A stretch of DNA of 64,000 nucleotides, taken from positions 30,463,355 through 30,527,354 of the forward strand of contig NC_080715.1 of assembly GCF_019097595.1 (NCBI RefSeq), read 5' to 3'. Position 1 is the first letter of the stretch; the number at the start of each line of letters is the position of its first letter. The notes beneath the pieces are model-generated. The model worked only from the letters and a program-made list of their open reading frames with translations. It searched no databases and had not been told where the DNA came from. This DNA comes from Hemibagrus wyckioides. Taxonomy: Eukaryota > Chordata > Actinopteri > Siluriformes > Bagridae. This document shows, one piece after another, positions 58,661 to 64,000 of the stretch. The translations under genes were made by a program, and so were the position numbers.

Positions 58661-59148
58661 GTACAAGTAAATTAATAAAGTAAAAATCATTTTAACATTT
58701 ATAGCATGATTTGTTGTTGTGCATGAAGGTAGTTTATTAATATTAATATTATATTATTTAACATTACATTCTGGATGTTTTATCACACATGTAAAATGTA
58801 AAGTGATATGATATTTAAATCACAAATTTAAAACGTGTGAAGACTTTTTTATCTTTGCAGTTTTACACAACCAATTGTGATATAATTGTAAGAATTCAAT
58901 CAACACCATTAATGAACATATTTATTGTGTACTCTGAATAGATATTCTGTTTATCTTCATATTTATTGTGCAGAATATTGTTATTGAATATTGTAAGAAT
59001 AACTAGAATTAATCACAATTAGCTTAAAAAGATATCATGGTGACACCCTTGGCTGGAGGTGGGAGGTAGAACTGGGGCAACCCAAGAGTGTTATTTTTGT
59101 TCACATTTTCTTTGCTGTTGAGCTATTTTATTTTACTAAGCCTATTTC

Positions 59149-59180
<32 letters not shown>

Positions 59181-59737
59181 ATATACAGCTCTGTGCTGCT
59201 CAGCCTAGTCTCTCTCGTCTCTCCTCTTTTTCTCCTTGCTTTCACACACAGAAATAGAGAAATCCAGCAAAGGTATAAGCTCTTACCACTCATTTTTTTT
59301 CCTAGCTCCGCCCTCCAATCACAGACTTCCACTTGACCAAACCCCCACCACCAATTCCAATAAAACTGTCAACAGTGCAACAGAATCCTGACTTCACCAC
59401 ACTTTAACTACAACACTTCAGATTTTCTCACCAGCTGCTGGCTTCGACTTTCAGAAGTCATCATTATAAGAATTTCAAATATCTATATTTATTTCAATTA
59501 AGACCGTCAAGATTCACTCACAATTTTAAGCAGAAACAAATGACATTCTTACTTAATACATTTAAAAAAAATTACATTTTAACAATTACATTTTAAAAAA
59601 TCTGGAAACAAGCCATCATTTAATTATTAGTTCAAGTTCAATTCAAGAAACACAAAACTTTAAACAAAACTGCAAATTCAAGACCAGTGCATTGTATTTT
59701 GTATTGATAAAAATAAATGAATAAATCAATAAATAAA
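58661..59737. other. Non-coding stretch with (CA)n
   Basis: A (CA)n array lies at about 59148-59175. Nothing else was recognised. Confidence 0.45.
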
Positions 59738-60380
59738 TCAGTCATAACATTATGACTACCTGCCAAAATATTGTGTTGGTCCCACTTTTGCTTCCAACTC
59801 CACTCCACTAGATCCCTGAAGGTGTGCTGTGGTATCTGGCACAAAGATGTTAGCAGCAGATTCTTTAAGTCCTGTAGGTTGCGAGGTGGAGCATTCATGG
59901 ATCGGACTTGTTTGTCCAGCACATCCCACAGATTCTCGATTGGATTGAGATCTGGGGAATTTAGTGGGCAAGTCAACACCTCAAACTCGTTGTTGTGCTC
60001 ATCATTGTTGTGCTTCTTTGCATCATGCTAAGAAAGGCCACAGCCATCAGGGAATACCATTTCCATCAATGAGCCTTGGCTGCCCATGACCCTGTCACCG
60101 GGTCACCACTGTTCCATCCTTGGACCGCTTTTGAAAGATACTGACCACTGCAGGCCAGGAACACCACACAAGAGCTGCAGTCACACAATCACAATTTGGC
60201 CCTTGTCAAACTCGCTCAAATCCTTACCCTTGCCCATTTTTCCTGCTTCTAACACATCAACTTTGAGGACAAAATGTTCACTTGCTGCCTAATATATCCC
60301 ACCCACTAACAGGATGAGGATATAATCAGTGTTATTCACTTCACCTCTCACTGCTCATAATGTTATGCCTGATCGGTGTA
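59738..60380 (-). mobile_element. Tc1-like family A, longest copy, with catalytic Glu region
   Basis: The left end is decayed (CAGTCATAACATTATGACTA) and the right end is CCTGATCGGTGTA. On the minus strand the C-terminal segment reads NSPDLNPIENLWDVLDKQ and continues RSMNAPPRNL, with the final catalytic Glu. Further right lie the middle and N-terminal regions with gaps. Both catalytic Asp regions are absent. This copy does not carry the shared junction. Confidence 0.85.
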
Positions 60381-60819
60381 AATAAAAAGAAAAAAAAAGA
60401 AAAAAAAGAAAAAGTACAGTCATTTGTCAGAATGTGTTCAGTGATGATTTTATTTAATTTATTTATTATTAAATGTGTAAAAAAATATCTGGCACTTATC
60501 ACTATTTGACTATTACTATTAAACATCTGTTACACAGCAGCACCTCATGCTAGCTGAGAGTACAGGTATCCTGGATGGAATACATGTTAGTGTTCAGTCT
60601 ATTTTGGTATAATACAATATCCTGGTCTTCAATTCAATACAATTCCATCATTTAAAACGTGTTTACCGTCTTTTTGCCTCTAACTGCTGATTATTAAAAT
60701 TCTACTTAAAAACTTTAATCTATCATTCAAATTCTGACTTATTAAACTTTTATTAGCTCTAAAATAATAAACTCCAGCTCCAACTCCACTTGACACTAGG
60801 TTATATACATTAGTGAGAC
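60381..60819. other. Spacer, AT-rich
   Basis: An A-rich run lies at about 60383-60413. Nothing else was recognised. Confidence 0.4.
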
Positions 60820-61019
60820 ATGAATGAGATCCTGGGCCTTGGCCCATCCCTGTGTCGGTGGATCTCCAACTTCCTGCGAGACAGACCTCAGGCAGTACGG
60901 GTGGGCAACCATGTCTCACCCTCACTCACCCTCAGCACTGGAGCCCCCCAGGGTTGTGTTCTGAGCCCCCTGCTGTACTCTCTGTACACCTTTGACTGTG
61001 TGGCCACTTCCAGCTCCAG

Positions 61020-61090
<71 letters not shown>

Positions 61091-61290
61091 GTTTTTGCTT
61101 TTATACTTTTATATTTTTATCTTTTATATTTGTTATACATTTTCTTTTACACATTTTTCTGTTACACATTTTCTTTTTTACTCTTTCCTCTTTCATGTAA
61201 GACAGTCGTAAAAAGCATTTCACTACATATCGTACTGTGTATGATTTCATATGTGACAAATAAAATTTGAATTTGAATTTGAATTTGAAT
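60820..61290 (+). pseudogene. Jockey-superfamily LINE remnant with 3' tail
   Basis: The frame from about 60826 reads [19 protein letters not shown], then [11 protein letters not shown] and [31 protein letters not shown] is the conserved reverse transcriptase motif B region. The following catalytic FADD region is missing, and an (AT)n array lies at 61020-61074. A 3' end, CATTTCACTACATATCGTAC with GTGACAAATAAAATTTGAA, follows and finishes in TTGAAT tandem units (about 61262-61290). The clade (CR1, L2 or Rex1) is not resolved. Confidence 0.75.
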
Positions 61291-61430
61291 TCAGATGATT
61301 AATTGATGATTAAGTGTTTATTATGCAGTTAGAACAAACAGACAATTATGTATTAATGTAAAATGCAAAAAAATGCATGTATAGGTCCCTAAGTAGAGCT
61401 TTACTGAACCAAGACCATAATTAAACCTTA

Positions 61431-61708
61431 TATCCATCCATCCATTTTCTGTACCTCTTTTCCTACACAATAATTGCAGGAAAGAGCCTGAAGTCTATTC
61501 CAGTGGACTTGGGTTGCAAGCGGGTGACAACCTGGATGGGGTGCTATTCCATTGCAGAGCAATTACCTACATACTACGCCAATTTAGAGCCTGCAACACA
61601 TGTCTTTAGACTGGAGAGGAAACTGGAGTACCTAGAGGAAACCCCCAAAGCATGGGGAGAACATCCAAATTGTGTACAGAGTGGAGGGCGGAGTCTGGAA
61701 TCAAACCT
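61431..61708 (-). mobile_element. Fish SINE-like repeat, reverse copy of 47011 family
   Basis: The plus strand shows TCCATCCATCCATTTTCTG (the 3' tail), GACTGGAGAGGAAACTGGAG, GAGGAAACCCCCAAAGCATG, GGGAGAACATCCAAATTGTG and GTCTGGAATCAAACC (a B-box region on the minus strand). The A-box end is missing. Confidence 0.7.
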
Positions 61709-61729
61709 CCATCCATCCATCCAATCACC

Positions 61730-61845
61730 CATCAGTAATCAGTGTCCGACCTCATTAATGCTCTTCTGTCCAAATGGAAATAATTCCGGCCATCCATGTT
61801 CCGAAACTTTCCAGAGGAATGCATACAACATTTCATGACAATGTG
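61730..61845 (+). mobile_element. Tc1-like C-terminal fragment
   Basis: The frame reads SVSDLINALLSKWK, a stop, then FRPSMFRNFPEECIQHF. This resembles the C-terminal end of Tc1-like transposases after the catalytic Glu. No terminus was identified. Confidence 0.45.
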
Positions 61846-62094
61846 ATGTTTATGGGTCTGCAATATTTATTTTACTTCCAAGTTATTTGTATGAGAAATA
61901 TATGTTATTAAATAGGGTTTAAATTAGCCTCAGTCAGCTTTCAGTGGGAAGGAATTAGTGCTATAATGAACTCTATACTGACCTATTAGTCAGTGTAGTT
62001 ATATATAACTACACTGACCTATTAGTTCCTCAGGAGCTCTGGGTTGCACAATTTTTCATGACTTTAAACTGTTAAAGTAAGGACATTGTTTATA
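61846..62094. other. Spacer with small duplication
   Basis: CTGACCTATTAGTCAGTGTA and CACTGACCTATTAG form a short direct repeat near 61978-62025. Confidence 0.4.
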
Positions 62095-62345
62095 TTTATA
62101 TCATTTACTGTCCAGTGTCATCCAAATGAGGATGAGGTTCCCTTCTGAGCCTGGTTCCTCTCAAGGTTTCTTCCTCATATCATCTCAGTGAGTTTTTCCT
62201 CACCACCATCGCCTCAGGCTTGCTCATTAGAGATACATTTTAGATAGTTTTTAAATTTTAAATAGTAACTTAACTTTAAGATGTATTCTTTGTTCTGTGA
62301 TTCAATACTTCTGTAAAGAGTAACACAGCTGTGAACACTTGCTAA
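62095..62345 (-). repeat. Repeat R, copy 7, head and core
   Basis: The plus strand shows GTTCCCTTCTGAGCCTGGTT, CCTCTCAAGGTTTCTTCCTC, ATCATCTCAGTGAGTTTTTC and GCCTCAGGCTTGCTCATTAG. These are the reverse complement of the R core at 24230-24345. No (CT)n end is present. Confidence 0.65.
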
Positions 62346-64000
62346 TTTCTTAACTAAACATACAGAAGCCCTGAAGTCCTGTACAGTATAATGTATAATT
62401 AAACTAAGGTGAGGCTTGTGGGCCCAAACAGAGACGTGTTACTACTTAACAGACCTCAGTCATGTACACTGTGTAGACATTCACCTGTTGTAAATAATAA
62501 TCAGACACCTGAGTGAGAATAACAAACCAAATATGTTTTTAACACTGTAGACAACAGGATTCTGTTATTCTTCACTAAGTCCAAAAAGGTGCAATGCTAT
62601 TGATGGAAAATCATAATAATGTTCCTTTTTTGGTAGTTTTTTTTTTTTATATCAACAGGAATGCTAACGCATAATAGTTACAATGGTGCCATTCCAATGA
62701 AATGTGTGATACTAGAATAAAATGAACAAAAAGAAGAAGAAAGGAGGAATTGTGTGTAAACACAACACTGGGATTTCAATTCCACTGGATAGGGGGGGGA
62801 AAAGCCTTTACAAATAGAACATTTCTTGGTAGACATCTGTGCCCTGCTCCACATTTGCATTCCTCATAAGAATATTTCAGAAGATGCCTCAGTATGAAAA
62901 ATACATTCTATCAAATACAAATATTGCAACGAGTATATGCTAACCATTACTCTTGATTTTCACAAAATCAGAGCCAAGGAGACAGACGCTAAGTAGAAAT
63001 GCATAGCAATAACACAGCTAACACAGTTCTGATTGGTGAGTGATGGAACTGCCAACCCATCTGATATACAGAAATTGCTGAATTTACATGCAGGACTATT
63101 TTTTTTTCTGTTTTGTTTTTTCCTTACAGCTTTGTTAAGCTGCAGTGTACTTTGTAAATATATTAGTGCTCAGAAACTCACACTGCAGCCTGAATTTATG
63201 GGACATCTGCCAAATTCGGAGGCGATCTCTAACCCGTCAAGCCTGAAAGTGGAGAAAATGGCATGCTGAACTGTTTCTATGGTTACCCCGGTTCGAAACG
63301 CAAACAGATCTTATCGGGATGCAGACCATATTTCAGTAGAAGGCCTAGTGACTTTTAGATGAATGCTTCGAATCCATCAAATTATCTATTATGATAGGAC
63401 TTATTTTCCATGATGAAAGAAGTATGTTCATGACTTTTAGCTCTGTACATATAGCCGTTTTTTTTTTTGTTTTGTTTTGTTTTTTTTTATGAATGATGAT
63501 AGAAGTGTATATACACAAGTTTATCAATTTGTTCCAGTCCTAGTTCTGACTGTTTAACTCGCTGACTCAGTGTTTGACTCACTGACAGTGACTCATTGTC
63601 TAAGTGGGTTCATTAATACCCATTAGTTATAATGGAGTAATATTTTCTGTTGATGCACAGTGCTATTTGTGGAAAGCACAAGTTTAAGGCTAAAGATGAA
63701 GAACATTCAGATTTGGTTCATTCAGACAATCCACTGGGGCAACAGGGTGCTTACACAGACACATTTGCACATCTTTTATCCATCTTAACCTGGAATATGA
63801 TATTTGAAAAATTTTATTTTCGAAAATGATTATCATTAGTTTCTTCTAATCTAATAAGACTACTCAAATATACGGTATGTCTCAAACAGCATTCTAGACA
63901 GTAATTCTACACAAAAGTGACTTATTAGCTGAAGGCACTCATAAAATATGCATTAATTGAGTCATTATTTGTGTCAGTGTGCAAATAAGACATTCAGACA
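62346..64000. other. Non-coding stretch
   Basis: A strong pyrimidine tract ending CTTACAG at 63129 precedes a 45-codon open segment to 63269 (LLSCSVLCKYIS..., stop). It could be a terminal exon but has no recognised homologue and no partner. T runs lie near 63099 and 63460-63488. Nothing else was recognised. Confidence 0.4.

Noticed and set aside
63130..63269. Terminal exon after a strong pyrimidine tract
   Set aside because: There is one isolated segment without a recognised homologue, upstream partner or clear polyadenylation context. It is mentioned only in the spacer entry.

Overview
The window looks like AT-rich, gene-poor intergenic or intronic DNA from a teleost fish. Support comes from dense, decayed Tc1-like transposons of fish type, tRNA-derived SINEs with fish-type 3' ends, fragments of jockey-superfamily LINEs and of a DIRS-like tyrosine-recombinase element, and very many microsatellites. 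An otophysan such as a catfish would fit, but the species cannot be fixed from sequence alone. No rRNA, functional tRNA gene, CRISPR array or bacterial-type operon is visible, and no complete protein-coding gene was recognised.

Mobile elements dominate. Four Tc1-like families are separable by their ends. Family A (inner terminal motif CAGGCATAACATTATGACC) has eleven copies, all internally deleted: 46-145, 3107-3430, 3842-4309, 26310-26634, 29396-29612, 35290-35827, 38163-38714, 48573-48828, 51124-51534, 55087-55420 and 59738-60380. Four of these share one identical deletion junction. Family B (motif GCCAAAAGTTTTGGGAC) is at 15139-15780, as two copies in opposite orientation, and at 53342-53793. 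Family C is at 12430-12760 and 21028-21416. Family D is at 426-721, 6212-6352, 21535-22480, 37320-38065 and 55432-55883. Other elements are a 603-bp TIR element (19687-20289), a hAT-type palindromic MITE nested in a Tc1 copy (37615-37809), and two DIRS-like recombinase remnants (10885-11450, 25010-25335). LINE pieces lie at 18700-19120, 49134-49335, 50745-51090 and 60820-61290. SINEs include one tRNA-Glu-headed and one tRNA-Gly-headed element that share the same body. A repeat named here 'R' (seven copies) often ends in a (GA)n microsatellite.

The most striking simple-sequence structure is a 1.4-kb pentamer satellite at 40334-41710, built on 5-bp steps with a 70-bp higher-order period. It makes long but meaningless open frames on the minus strand. 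A near-perfect hairpin of about 127 bp lies at 51717-51843. Two noncoding blocks are locally duplicated (6.6/8.4 kb and 28.2/31.7 kb).

The best hint of host coding sequence is a cluster of small open segments on the plus strand at 52182-52879. They are bounded by splice-like signals and three junctions are phase-compatible. I do not recognise the protein and chance is not excluded. Overall the window reads as layered transposon insertions (SINE in Tc1, MITE in Tc1, Tc1 in R, R in SINE) in a non-coding background, not as a set of cooperating genes.
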